Shown here: piece by piece, positions 37,937 to 45,943 of the stretch
Layout: each line of letters starts with the position of its first letter
How positions within the stretch are numbered: position 1 is the first letter of the stretch
Source: Hymenobacter telluris
GTDB lineage: Bacteria > Bacteroidota > Bacteroidia > Cytophagales > Hymenobacteraceae
Assembly: GCF_017313265.1 (NCBI RefSeq)
Contig: NZ_JAFLQZ010000012.1
Span: 1 to 64,000 of the forward strand
DNA: 64,000 bases
Direction: 5' to 3'
The notes under the pieces: generated by a model
The model's database searches: none
The model's input: only the letters and a program-made list of their open reading frames with translations
Told to the model about the DNA's origin: nothing
Made by a program: the position numbers and the translations under genes

Positions 37937-39346
37937 GTGAATAAGACTGCTAAAAATATCCCGCCGCAGGATCTGCGTGAAGTTGAGATTCAGGACATGG
38001 TGGCCGAGGGCAAATGCCTGGTGCGCGTCAACAACCTCGTTATTTTCGTAACCCACGTGGCACCCGGCGACGTGGTGGACTTGCGCATCAGCAAGTCGCG
38101 CAAGAACTACCTGGAGGCCGTGCCCACCAAGTTCCACAAGTACTCAGAGCTGCGGGTGCAGCCATTCTGTGAGCATTTCGGGACGTGCGGGGGCTGCAAG
38201 TGGCAGCATCTGGGCTACGAAACCCAGCTGCAATTCAAGCACCAGCAGGTGACGGACACGTTGCAGCGCATCGGCAAAGTGGCGCTGCCCGAAATCCAGC
38301 CCATCCTGCCCTCCCCCGACCAGACCTATTACCGCAACAAGCTGGAATACACGTTCAGCCACAACGGCTGGCTCACCAACGAGCAGATCAGCTCGGGTGA
38401 GAATTACGAACGGCGCGTACTGGGCTTCCACACCCCCGCCCGCTTCGACAAGATTCTGGACGTCAACCACTGCTGGCTCCAACCCGACCCCAGCAACCAG
38501 ATTCGGCTGGCCGTGCGCGACTATGCCCGCGAGCATGACCTGCCGTTCAACAACCTCGTCACGCAGCAGGGCTTCCTGCGCAACCTCATCATCCGGACGG
38601 CTAACAGCGGCGACCTGATGGTGATTTTGCAGTGCTACTACGCCCACGACGCCCTGCTTCCGCTGCTGGATTACCTGGCGGAACGGTTTCCGCAAATCAC
38701 CTCGCTCAACTACGTGCTCAACAACAAGGGCAACGAAACCTTCCACGACCTGGATGTGGTGTGCTACAAAGGCGAGCCCTACATCCACGAGGAGATGGAA
38801 GGTCTGCGGTTCCGCGTCGGCCCGAAATCGTTCTACCAAACCAACTCCGAAGGCGCCTACAACCTCTACAAAGTAACCCGCGACTTCGCCCAACTAACCG
38901 GCAACGAGCTAGTGTACGACCTCTACACCGGCGCCGGCACCATCGCCAATTTCGTGGCTCGCCAGGCCCGGCACGTGGTGGGCGTGGAATACGTGGGGCA
39001 GGCGGTTGCTGATGCCCGCATCAACTCGGAAATCAACGGCACGACCAATACCGAGTTCTTCGCCGGCGACATGAAGGACGTGCTCAGCGCCGAGTTCATT
39101 CAGCAGCACGGCCGCCCCGATGTAGTCATCACCGACCCGCCCCGCGCCGGCATGCACGAAGACGTAGTGCGCCGCCTGCTGGAAATGCGTGCCCCCCGCA
39201 TCGTGTACGTCAGCTGCAACCCCGCCACCCAAGCCCGCGACTTGGAGCTACTCGATGAAGCCTACAAAGTAACCCGCGTGCAGCCCGTAGATATGTTCCC
39301 GCATACCCACCACGTGGAGAACGTAGTGGCGCTGGAACTGCGGTAA
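37937..39346 (+). CDS. rlmD: 23S rRNA (uracil-C5)-methyltransferase, RlmD/RumA family
   Basis: SAM-dependent methyltransferase of 469 residues that makes 5-methyluridine in 23S rRNA (position 1939 in E. coli numbering). An N-terminal TRAM-like domain (MVAEGKCLVRVNNLVIFV) is followed by the iron-sulfur cysteines CEHFGTCGGCKW and a later CWLQPD. The SAM site VYDLYTGAGTIANFVA, DPPRAGMHEDV, and the catalytic motif YVSCNPATQARDL complete the family set. It starts with GTG at 37937. Bacteroidota carry one or more paralogues of this family, some acting on tRNA, so the exact uridine is not certain. Housekeeping gene; nothing unusual. Confidence 0.92.
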   Translation: MNKTAKNIPPQDLREVEIQDMVAEGKCLVRVNNLVIFVTHVAPGDVVDLRISKSRKNYLEAVPTKFHKYSELRVQPFCEHFGTCGGCKWQHLGYETQLQFKHQQVTDTLQRIGKVALPEIQPILPSPDQTYYRNKLEYTFSHNGWLTNEQISSGENYERRVLGFHTPARFDKILDVNHCWLQPDPSNQIRLAVRDYAREHDLPFNNLVTQQGFLRNLIIRTANSGDLMVILQCYYAHDALLPLLDYLAERFPQITSLNYVLNNKGNETFHDLDVVCYKGEPYIHEEMEGLRFRVGPKSFYQTNSEGAYNLYKVTRDFAQLTGNELVYDLYTGAGTIANFVARQARHVVGVEYVGQAVADARINSEINGTTNTEFFAGDMKDVLSAEFIQQHGRPDVVITDPPRAGMHEDVVRRLLEMRAPRIVYVSCNPATQARDLELLDEAYKVTRVQPVDMFPHTHHVENVVALELR

Positions 39347-39366
39347 TTGAATTACACCGAAATCTT

Positions 39367-39453
39367 ATGGGACTTGACATGACCCTAGCTAGAGTTGTCG
39401 GCGATGAAGTCAATGACTATGACTACTTTCTTGCAGAAGAGTCACCAGAGTAG
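39367..39453 (+). CDS. Mini-ORF of 28 codons, probably the start of a decayed gene
   Basis: ATG at 39367 gives MGLDMTLARVVGDEV... ending in a TAG at 39451-39453. The opening MGLDM resembles the N-terminus of a widespread family of small hypothetical proteins that start MGLDMYL. The stop overlaps the GTG of the next small frame (TAGTG). Base composition is lower in GC than the flanking housekeeping genes. It is either the 5' part of a frameshifted gene or a coupled tiny ORF; I favour the first. Confidence 0.35.
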   Translation: MGLDMTLARVVGDEVNDYDYFLAEESPE

Positions 39454-39617
39454 TGGCCGTTTTCTACAACGATTTTGTTGACGATGTATGTTTAACCCGT
39501 CAGCATGAGGTTGAACGGATGTTGACTTATGTTGATGAAAAACATAAAGCTGATTTTGATACTGCATTCGTCAAGCAATTCGAGGAAGGCCGAACGATTG
39601 TCATTGTCAGCTGGTAA
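39453..39617 (+). CDS. Small ORF of 54 codons with charged residues, possibly the rest of the decayed gene
   Basis: GTG at 39453 (sharing a base with the preceding TAG) encodes a 54-residue peptide, AVFYNDFVDDVCLTR at the start and EEGRTIVIVSW at the end, with plausible soluble-protein composition and a TAA at 39615-39617. The two frames differ by one base shift. It stops 7 bp before the left repeat of the GIY-YIG element. Not recognised; too short to be in usual gene calls. Together with the preceding ORF it may be a frameshifted gene of about 83 residues. Confidence 0.4.
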   Translation: MAVFYNDFVDDVCLTRQHEVERMLTYVDEKHKADFDTAFVKQFEEGRTIVIVSW

Positions 39618-39624
39618 CCACATC

Positions 39625-40001
39625 TGTCATCCTGAGCTTGCGAAGGACCTTATCACGCCGGAACAATCGAGTTTATGCCGTACTATGTGTATATCACTAC
39701 AAATCCGGCTAGAAAGGTTCTATACATTGGGATAACCAATAATTTGTCTGGGCGCATAGCACAACATTATGCGAACCGGGGCACAGAGCAGACGTTTGCC
39801 GGACGCTATTTCTGCTACAACCTTGTGTATTTTGAAGAGTACACTGACAGCAAAGCCGCTATTGCCCGCGAGAAGGAATTGAAAGGCTGGACACGAGCAA
39901 AAAAGGAAACACTAATTGCTATTAGCAATCCGGACTGGAGTTTCATACCGCTTCAGTGAAAGACCAGACGTGATAAGGTCCTTCGCAAGCTCAGGATGAC
40001 A
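39625..40001 (+). mobile_element. GIY-YIG nuclease gene bracketed by perfect 33-bp inverted repeats (putative mobile unit)
   Basis: The left repeat 39625-39657 and right repeat 39969-40001 are exact reverse complements over 33 bp. The coding part begins 17 bp after the left arm and ends 9 bp before the right arm, so the 377-bp unit is almost entirely gene plus ends. Each arm folds with a GTCA foot, a 4-bp stem TCCT/AGGA, tandem G/A mismatches, two G-C pairs and a TT loop, then CCT. No target-site duplication is evident. The plan is that of REP sequences around a RAYT gene, but the protein is a GIY-YIG nuclease. Mobility is inferred. Confidence 0.6.
39675..39959 (+). CDS. Stand-alone GIY-YIG nuclease domain protein (YhbQ/UvrC-N-like)
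   Basis: Protein of 94 residues, the usual size of stand-alone GIY-YIG proteins. The motif is present as YVY at residues 4-6 and YIG at 17-19 (VLYIGITNNLSGRI). The expected catalytic Arg is Arg27, and the expected metal-binding Glu lies in AIAREKELKGW (Glu66 or Glu68). Tyr17 and His31 also fit the family. The domain cuts DNA or structured DNA in repair, restriction and homing contexts. Here it is the only gene between perfect inverted repeats, which suggests that it acts on those repeat hairpins. Codon use is more AT-rich than in neighbours, which fits recent transfer. Confidence 0.85.
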   Translation: MPYYVYITTNPARKVLYIGITNNLSGRIAQHYANRGTEQTFAGRYFCYNLVYFEEYTDSKAAIAREKELKGWTRAKKETLIAISNPDWSFIPLQ

Positions 40002-40027
40002 CGCTAAATAATAACAGCAAAGTTTAT

Positions 40028-40402
40028 ATGGACTACGCCAACGACCCCGAACTGAACGGCAAATACCTCGGTACCATCACCAAGGATTTTGCCACTGTTT
40101 CTGATACGCTGCAAGAAGCTTCTGCCCAGATTCGTAAGCGGGACATTTCCAAGTACCCCATTTTCGTGTTTGCCCGCCAGGAAGTACCGCTGGGTGGTCT
40201 GCTCATCAACGCCGACGAGCTGAACCTGGAGTGGCACATCTTCGCCTCGTACTTGGAGTTGTTTGTGCAGCAAGGCATTGTCGGAACCGACGGTATCGAA
40301 GCCTTCCAGCAGACCTACAAAGACCCCGACGAGTTCTGCTGCCTGTTCGTGCTGGACGAGGAATTCACCAACTTCGTGTACGTGCCTTATCCGGAGGACT
40401 AA
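40028..40402 (+). CDS. Conserved hypothetical protein
   Basis: Protein of 124 residues, acidic and without signal peptide or membrane segment. It reads as alternating helices and strands, with IRKRDISKYPIFVFARQEVPLGGLLI and the acidic C-terminus FVLDEEFTNFVYVPYPED. I believe similar proteins are common in Cytophagales, but I cannot give a function. It starts 27 bp after the GIY-YIG element; the element may have separated it from its original promoter. It ends at a hairpin-rich region shared with the converging thiL gene. Confidence 0.75.
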   Translation: MDYANDPELNGKYLGTITKDFATVSDTLQEASAQIRKRDISKYPIFVFARQEVPLGGLLINADELNLEWHIFASYLELFVQQGIVGTDGIEAFQQTYKDPDEFCCLFVLDEEFTNFVYVPYPED

Positions 40403-40411
40403 CGTCAGTTA

Positions 40412-40497
40412 AAAATCAAGAATTAAAAATTGGCCGTTCAGCGTCCCAAGTGGGAATTGTTGAACGGCCAATTCTTAATTCTCAATTTTTAATTCTG
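40412..40497. repeat. AT-rich palindrome, probable bidirectional terminator between converging genes
   Basis: Arms containing AATTGGCCGTTCA and TGAACGGCCAATT flank a second small hairpin (TCCCAAGTGGGA). Outer words of the AATTAAAAATT type recur on both sides. The right end overlaps the thiL stop codon at 40489-40491. Confidence 0.65.
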
Positions 40498-41523
40498 AAA
40501 GTGGTTGAAGCCTTGGGCTCGTAGCGGTATAGACTGGCCGGATTTGGTGACGAGGTTGGCGCCTTCGCTCTTTTCTACCATGTGGCCGATGATGGTGATG
40601 TCGGGGTGGTTCTTAATTTTGTCGTGGGCGGAAAGCGGGACGGTGAAGAGCAGCTCGTAGTCTTCGCCGCCGTTGAGCATGCACATGATGGGGTCGAGGT
40701 TGAATTCCTCGGCTACTTCCAGTGTGGGGTTGGCAATGGGCAGATTCTCGGTGAACACCCGCGCACCGGTGCCGCTGGCCTGGCAGAGGTGCAGGACTTC
40801 GGAGGCCAGCCCGTCGGAAATATCAATCATGCTGGTGGGTACTACGCCCAGGTCGCGCAGCTCGTGTACCACATCCATGCGGGCTTCGGGGCGGAGCTGG
40901 CGCTGGAGCACGTAGGGATATTTGGCGAGTTCGGGCTGGGTTTCGGGGTCAGCTTGCCAGGCTTGCTTTTCGCGCTCCAGCACCTGCAACCCCAGGTAGG
41001 CGCCGCCCAGGTCGCCAGTTACGCACAGCAGGTCGTTGGGGCCGGCCCCGCTGCGGCGCACGGCTTTGCCAGCGGCCACCTGGCCCAGCGCCGTGATGCT
41101 AATGGTCAGGCCGCCGCGGCTGGCGGTGGTGTCGCCGCCCACAATATCTACGTCGTAGGCTTCGCAGGCCAGGCGCATGCCTTCATATAGCTCTTCCACG
41201 GCTTCCACTGAAAACCGGGCGGGTACGCTCAGCGCCACTACCAGTTGGGTGGGCGTAGCATTCATAGCCGCCACATCCGACACGTTGACGGCCACTGCCT
41301 TGTAGCCCAGATGCTTGAGCGGGCAGAACGTGAGGTCGAAGTGCACGCCTTCCACCAGCATATCGGTGCTGATAACCAGCTCATGGCCAGCGGGCGGGGC
41401 CAGAATAGCGGCATCGTCGCCGATGCCGAGCTTGCTGCTGGGCTGGCGTAGCGTGATGGTGTTCTGAATACGGCGGATAAGACCGAACTCTCCTACGGTA
41501 TCGAGAGGCGTGATGTCGCTCAT
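40489..41523 (-). CDS. thiL: Thiamine-phosphate kinase
   Basis: Phosphorylates thiamine monophosphate to thiamine pyrophosphate with ATP. It is 344 residues from the ATG at 41521-41523; the upstream open frame adds unlikely Pro/Arg-rich residues. PurM-like (AIRS) fold motifs: GIGDDAAIL, STDMLVEGVHFDLTFCP, VNVSDVAAMNATP, GGDTTASRGG, VTGDLGGAYLGL and DISDGLASEVLH. Cytoplasmic. No other thiamine gene and no TPP riboswitch are visible nearby, so it is probably expressed constitutively. A TACCTTTG -7 box lies upstream at 41611-41618 on the minus strand. Confidence 0.95.
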   Translation of the reverse strand: MSDITPLDTVGEFGLIRRIQNTITLRQPSSKLGIGDDAAILAPPAGHELVISTDMLVEGVHFDLTFCPLKHLGYKAVAVNVSDVAAMNATPTQLVVALSVPARFSVEAVEELYEGMRLACEAYDVDIVGGDTTASRGGLTISITALGQVAAGKAVRRSGAGPNDLLCVTGDLGGAYLGLQVLEREKQAWQADPETQPELAKYPYVLQRQLRPEARMDVVHELRDLGVVPTSMIDISDGLASEVLHLCQASGTGARVFTENLPIANPTLEVAEEFNLDPIMCMLNGGEDYELLFTVPLSAHDKIKNHPDITIIGHMVEKSEGANLVTKSGQSIPLRAQGFNHFQN

Positions 41524-41858
41524 AAATTTGAATTGTTGCGCTGGTTGGGTTGGTGCTGCCGGTGTACTCGTACGATGCCGGCACTTGCCGTATTGGCGTA
41601 AACGGGGCTGCAAAGGTAGACAAGCCCTAGTATAGGCAGGCAGCCTGAAGATAATCTTGTCGCTGGCTACAAGGGGCAAGATACAACGCAGTGGTTTCCT
41701 GGCGAGTTCAGCTATCTTCCGCATCTGCTTCAAGCAGCAGGCACTATCTACACCTGGCTGTGCGTTGAGGCGAGAAGTGTATAGGGCGTTTCGGCCCATT
41801 ATGCACGCATGTATTCTGAGGCTTGCTTGTTTACTTTGTCTGTCTGTTGAATTAACCC
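41524..41858. other. Divergent intergenic region between thiL and a lipoprotein gene
   Basis: 335 bp without a credible gene. It contains the -7 octamer TACCTTTG for thiL (41611-41618, minus strand) about 88 bp before its start. I see no -33 partner, no riboswitch-like structure and no repeat. Confidence 0.5.
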
Positions 41859-42452
41859 GTGAAATCTGTGTTCAAACACTCCTCTTGGCTGGTATTACTC
41901 CTTGCCCTCACTACGCTGGGTGCCTGCAACCGCACCCCGAAAGCCTTCGACCCAGCTTCGGCCGCCGCTGCTAAAGAGCAGCTCGACGTACTGCGCGACA
42001 CCGTTGACACTCGTTGGACGCAGATGATAGCCAGCGACGACGCCAAAATATCGGCCACCAACCAAATTCTGAACGAGCTGGAACGTTCACCTAGCGCCGA
42101 TAAACAGCAGCTTCAGCAGTTAGCGGCTGCCAACAACCGCTTTAAAAAGCTGCGCTACCAGCAGCTTTCCATGCAGTCAGACGATATTGACCGGTACGAT
42201 GCTGCCCAGGATTCGCTGCTGAGCGTGTTGCGCACGGTGGTTTCAGTGAATGCCAGTGCCAGTGCTACGGTGCAGAACACGTTTGATACCATTGGGCAGT
42301 ACGATGGGCAAGTAGCCGGCTACCGGGTGCAATACGACCGGGCGGCCAAGCAGTTCAATAACTACCTGCAATTGCACCAACCCGAACTGCAAACCTTGGG
42401 CGGAAAATACAAGCAGCTGGCCCCGCTCCCACTGTTCGAAATACCGCAGTAG
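41859..42452 (+). CDS. Putative lipoprotein, coiled-coil type, function unknown
   Basis: Protein of 197 residues starting with GTG at 41859. The signal peptide (KSVFKHSSWLVLLLALTTLGAC) ends at a lipobox Cys at about residue 23. The mature part is mostly helical, with heptad-like stretches rich in Gln, Asp and Ala (AKEQLDVLRDTVDTRW, SADKQQLQQLAAANNRFKKL) and no catalytic motif. It is probably anchored in a membrane facing the periplasm, possibly as an elongated coiled coil. I do not recognise the family. It is followed directly by a terminator and is transcribed alone. Confidence 0.75.
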   Translation: MKSVFKHSSWLVLLLALTTLGACNRTPKAFDPASAAAAKEQLDVLRDTVDTRWTQMIASDDAKISATNQILNELERSPSADKQQLQQLAAANNRFKKLRYQQLSMQSDDIDRYDAAQDSLLSVLRTVVSVNASASATVQNTFDTIGQYDGQVAGYRVQYDRAAKQFNNYLQLHQPELQTLGGKYKQLAPLPLFEIPQ

Positions 42453-42475
42453 CACTTCCTGCAACTCTGCCGCTA

Positions 42476-42513
42476 CGGCCACTCAATGTTGATTGAGTGG
42501 CCGTTTTCATTTT
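42476..42513 (+). terminator. Rho-independent terminator after the lipoprotein gene
   Basis: A perfect 12-bp stem (CGGCCACTCAAT and its complement) with loop GTTG, followed by TTTTCATTTT; 24 bp after the stop codon. Confidence 0.85.
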
Positions 42514-42711
42514 AATCAGCTGATTATCAACGATAAAAATATTTTATTTATTCCAATGCAACCGAATGTAGCATTAGCGGCTCTTCTTTGTGGCAACCAC
42601 AGTTACCGCGCTGGCGGTTGCTTTGGTTGAGTTGGTTGTGGAAAGGCGACCGGAGTTTTCCGGCCGCTTTTTTATATTGCCTTGCCCGTCGCTAACAAGT
42701 ATCAGCAGCGA

Positions 42712-42769
42712 CAGATAGCAGCAAAAAGGGCCTGGCTCATTGGAACCAGGCCCTTTTTGCTGCTATCTG
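42712..42769. terminator. Perfect 24-bp hairpin, terminator of the M3 peptidase gene
   Basis: Arms 42712-42735 and 42746-42769 are exact complements with a 10-nt loop. They include A5 and T5 runs, so the hairpin can act on both strands. It lies 18 bp beyond the stop of the minus-strand peptidase gene. A weaker GC stem with T run (around 42643-42672) lies between it and 42513. Confidence 0.75.
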
Positions 42770-42786
42770 CTGAACAACTGGTTCTG

Positions 42787-44529
42787 CTATAGCTTAGCCA
42801 TTTCCTCCCGTACGAAATCGGCGAGGGTACGCAGGTAGTCGGTGCTGAAGTCGAAGCGGATACCGGCGGCGGCGTAGATTTCGCCAATCGGGGCGGTATA
42901 GCCTAAGGCCAAAGCGCGCTTGTAAGCGGCCAGCCCTTCCTGCGGATTCTGGCGGTAGTTACGCCACACGGCAATAGCGCCGAGCTGTGCCATGGCGTAT
43001 TCGATGTAGTAGAACGGCACTTCGTAGAGGTGCAGCTGCTTCTGCCACAAATACGGCTTGAAGCCTTCCAACCCTTTCCAGCTGACCGTACGCTGGTTGA
43101 ACTCGTCGAAAATAGCAGTCCAGCGCTGGTGGCGCTCCGCTTCGGTGTGCTGCGGGTTCTCGTACACCCAATGCTGAAACTTATCGATGGTAGCTACCCA
43201 CGGGAAAGTTTCCAGCACGCTTTCGAGGTGCGTTTTTTTGGCACGGCGCAGGTCGTCGGGGTTGGTAAAGAACACGTCCCAGTGATCCATGCTCATCAGC
43301 TCCATGCTCATCGAAGCCAACTCAGCCACCTCAGACGGTGGGTGCTTGTCGGCGCCCAGCGGTAGGTTGCGCGTGAGGAAGGAATGCACCGCGTGGCCGC
43401 CTTCGTGCAACATGGTCACCACGTCGCGTAGGGAGCTAGTGGCATTCATGAAGATGAACGGCACACCGGTTTCGTCGAGCGGATAGTTGTAGCCGCCGGG
43501 CGCCTTGCCCTTGCGCGACTCCAGATCCAGTTGGCCCATCTGGCGCATGGTGCGCAGACAGTCGCCGAGGTAAGAATCAAGGTTCTGGAAAACGGTAATG
43601 GTTTTTTCCAGCAATTCCTCTCCCGTTTCGAAGGGCCGCAACGGTGCCTTGCCCGACACATCTACGTCTAAGTCCCAGGGGCGCAGCTCGGCCAAAGCCA
43701 AGTCCTGCCGCCGCTCCAAGTCCAGGTCGTCGATGAGAGGCACCACGGTTTCACGGATGGCCTTGTGAAAGTCGAAGCAGTCCTGCGGGGTATAGTCGAA
43801 GCGGCCCAACGCGGCAAACATATAGTCGCGGAAGTTAGCAAAACCAGCATTCAGCGCCATGCTGTGGCGCAAGGTTACCAGCTCCGTAAACAGCTTGTCC
43901 AGCGCTTCTGAGTCGCGCAGGCGGCGGGCCTGAATCAAGCGGTAGGCCTCTTCCCGTATGGTGCGGTCGGGACTTTTCAGCCGGTCGGCGGCGCGGGGCA
44001 AGGTCATTTCCTCGCCGTCGAGCGTTACCGTCATGGCTCCGGCAATGGCGGCGTATTGCTGCTGCTTGGTGCTGATTTCGGTTTTAAGCGGAATGTTTTC
44101 CACCCGGTAGATTTCCAGCGCCTGCCGTACCGAACGTAAGAACACCCGGTACTTCTGTGAGTCCAGCTCCGGTAAAAAGTCTGAGCCCATCATTTTCTCG
44201 TTCAGGGCGTGGTCGTACGGGGCCACGTTGGGCTCAATCTCGCTCACGAAGAACTGAAAATTAGCGGCCCGCTGCTCGTCCTGCGTGTCGCAGGTCATGC
44301 GGATATAGCGCCACGCCAAATCCTCGCTCAGCGCCGCCTCTAGCTCCGACCGGTCGAGCAGCCACCGCTCCAACTCTTCCCCCGAAGTGATGTTCCGGCC
44401 GCGCAACTCACCGAAAAAAGGCTCCAACGACGCCCAATCCGTTACGTGGAAGTCTTCGGGCAAATACTGCCGGGGGGGCCGTTGCGTGTCGGTGGCCGAG
44501 GCGACCTGCGGTTCTGTTGAATTCATCAT
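42787..44529 (-). CDS. M3-family oligoendopeptidase (PepF-like)
   Basis: Zinc metallopeptidase of 580 residues from the ATG at 44527-44529 that degrades oligopeptides in the cytoplasm. The HExxH zinc site is His375-Glu376-Gly-Gly-His379 in TMLHEGGHAVHSFL. The third zinc ligand is expected in the ELASMSMELMSMDHW segment (Glu about 25 residues downstream). The rest follows the M3 helical fold, ending YTAPIGEIYAAAGIRFDFS, and length is normal for PepF-type M3 enzymes. No signal peptide. It is 51 bp downstream of a ferredoxin-reductase-like gene on the same strand, but a functional link is not evident. Confidence 0.92.
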   Translation of the reverse strand: MMNSTEPQVASATDTQRPPRQYLPEDFHVTDWASLEPFFGELRGRNITSGEELERWLLDRSELEAALSEDLAWRYIRMTCDTQDEQRAANFQFFVSEIEPNVAPYDHALNEKMMGSDFLPELDSQKYRVFLRSVRQALEIYRVENIPLKTEISTKQQQYAAIAGAMTVTLDGEEMTLPRAADRLKSPDRTIREEAYRLIQARRLRDSEALDKLFTELVTLRHSMALNAGFANFRDYMFAALGRFDYTPQDCFDFHKAIRETVVPLIDDLDLERRQDLALAELRPWDLDVDVSGKAPLRPFETGEELLEKTITVFQNLDSYLGDCLRTMRQMGQLDLESRKGKAPGGYNYPLDETGVPFIFMNATSSLRDVVTMLHEGGHAVHSFLTRNLPLGADKHPPSEVAELASMSMELMSMDHWDVFFTNPDDLRRAKKTHLESVLETFPWVATIDKFQHWVYENPQHTEAERHQRWTAIFDEFNQRTVSWKGLEGFKPYLWQKQLHLYEVPFYYIEYAMAQLGAIAVWRNYRQNPQEGLAAYKRALALGYTAPIGEIYAAAGIRFDFSTDYLRTLADFVREEMAKL

Positions 44530-44580
44530 AAGCAAGAAGATACGGAAAAATGCCCCAGTCGGTAGGAGCGGCTGGTTGTT

Positions 44581-45690
44581 TTAATCGATTTCGATTACTA
44601 CGTCGCTGGTAAGCGGGTGCGCCACACACACCAGCACATAGCCCTGCTTCAATTCTGAATCGGAAAGGCCTTCGCGCTCATCCAAATGCACCTTACCGGA
44701 GTGGCATTTGCCCCGGCAGGCCGTGCAGAGCCCGGCCTGGCAGGAGTACGGCAAATCGATGTCCAAATCGAGGGCTGCTTCCAGAATGGTTTGGTCGGGC
44801 GCTACTTCAATCTGGTATTCCGAACCCTCATAGTTGACCGTGACGGTGCGGGTTTTCAGCTGGCCATCGTCGTCGGCCGTGGATACGTCGCCGTGGCCAT
44901 TGGGCTGAGCGGCGGCCGTTTCCTGGGTTTCGGCGGCGGCCACGAAACTTTCGCGCCGAATGTTACCGGCCGGTACACCCAGTAATTCCAGCGCCGACTT
45001 GGCTTCCAGCATCATACCGTCGGGGCCGCAGAGATAATACTCGGCCTGCGCCGCCGGAAACTGGTGGCGCTGCTCCAGAATACGCAGCAACATGGTGCGG
45101 TTCAGGCGCCCCACATGCTGGTGCGCAGCCACCGGACCAGTAGGCTGGCTGTACACGTGCTCTACCTGAAAGCGGCCAGCGTACTGCGCCTCTAGCTGCT
45201 GTAGCTGCTCCCGGAAGATGACAGAAGCCTCATTGCGGTTACCGTACACCAACAGCACGTGGCTTTGCGGCTCTTCGCGCAGCACGGCTTTCAGCATGCT
45301 CATCAGCGGCGTAATGCCCGAGCCGGCACCCACCAACACCAACGAGCGGGCCGTTTTGGGGCTGGTTTTAATTACGAAATTACCCAGCGGGGCCATAGCC
45401 TCCAGCTGCTGCCCTACGCGCACGGTATCCAGCAGATAGTTGCTTACCAACCCGCCCGTTACGCGCTTCACCGTAACCGAGAGGCGCGGCGCCTCACTGG
45501 GCGTGCTGCTGAGCGAGTAGGCGCGGCGCTCTTTTTTGCCGCCGGGACCACAAGGCAGAATCAGGGTCAGGAACTGACCGGCTTCGCTGGGCAGCGTCTG
45601 GCGGTTGGGGTGCTCAAGGTGAATCGTAACAGCGTCATCGGTTTCCTGGGTTAATTCGACGACGTTGAGGAAAAGGTACGGAGTGCTCAT
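44581..45690 (-). CDS. Ferredoxin-NADP reductase-like flavoprotein with C-terminal 2Fe-2S domain (PaaE-like)
   Basis: Electron-transfer protein of 369 residues. The N-terminal FAD domain has the RAYSLSSTP motif (about residues 57-65), the NAD(P) domain has GAGSGITPLMSML (about 127-140) and YLCGPDGMM. A variable linker (about 245-270) follows. The C-terminal plant-type ferredoxin domain carries CQAGLCTACRGKC and a final CVAHPL Cys ligand. This is the layout of phenylacetyl-CoA oxygenase reductase and related oxygenase reductases. No oxygenase is near, so it may serve a general ferredoxin/flavin reductase role. It lies upstream of the M3 peptidase gene. Confidence 0.9.
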   Translation of the reverse strand: MSTPYLFLNVVELTQETDDAVTIHLEHPNRQTLPSEAGQFLTLILPCGPGGKKERRAYSLSSTPSEAPRLSVTVKRVTGGLVSNYLLDTVRVGQQLEAMAPLGNFVIKTSPKTARSLVLVGAGSGITPLMSMLKAVLREEPQSHVLLVYGNRNEASVIFREQLQQLEAQYAGRFQVEHVYSQPTGPVAAHQHVGRLNRTMLLRILEQRHQFPAAQAEYYLCGPDGMMLEAKSALELLGVPAGNIRRESFVAAAETQETAAAQPNGHGDVSTADDDGQLKTRTVTVNYEGSEYQIEVAPDQTILEAALDLDIDLPYSCQAGLCTACRGKCHSGKVHLDEREGLSDSELKQGYVLVCVAHPLTSDVVIEID

Positions 45691-45943
45691 TGGTTGCGCA
45701 GCGACTGGGCTTGGGTACGGGTAACTAAGGAAATGATAACTATGCCTACCCCCACGGGGTTCAGACGAATTGCAAAGTACGGGAATCTATTACGGATGCT
45801 TTAGCTTGCACTCCCCTTCGTGTGGTGTAAAAGATTGTCCTGTTGCTTGCCGGTGCGGCGTACCAGGCCACACCACTACCCCGTATGAACACCGTCCGCC
45901 GGGCTATCATGCCCGGCTTTCGTCCTTGATACCTACTTGATTT

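Noticed and set aside
37787..38137. 116-codon minus-strand frame over the rlmD start and the 41-bp repeat
   Set aside because: Most of it is antisense to rlmD or runs through the repeat arm; only the short hydrophobic part in the spacer is of interest and it is reported as a finding.
40489..41523. TPP riboswitch control of thiL
   Set aside because: No thi-box-like conserved segments were found in 41524-41858.
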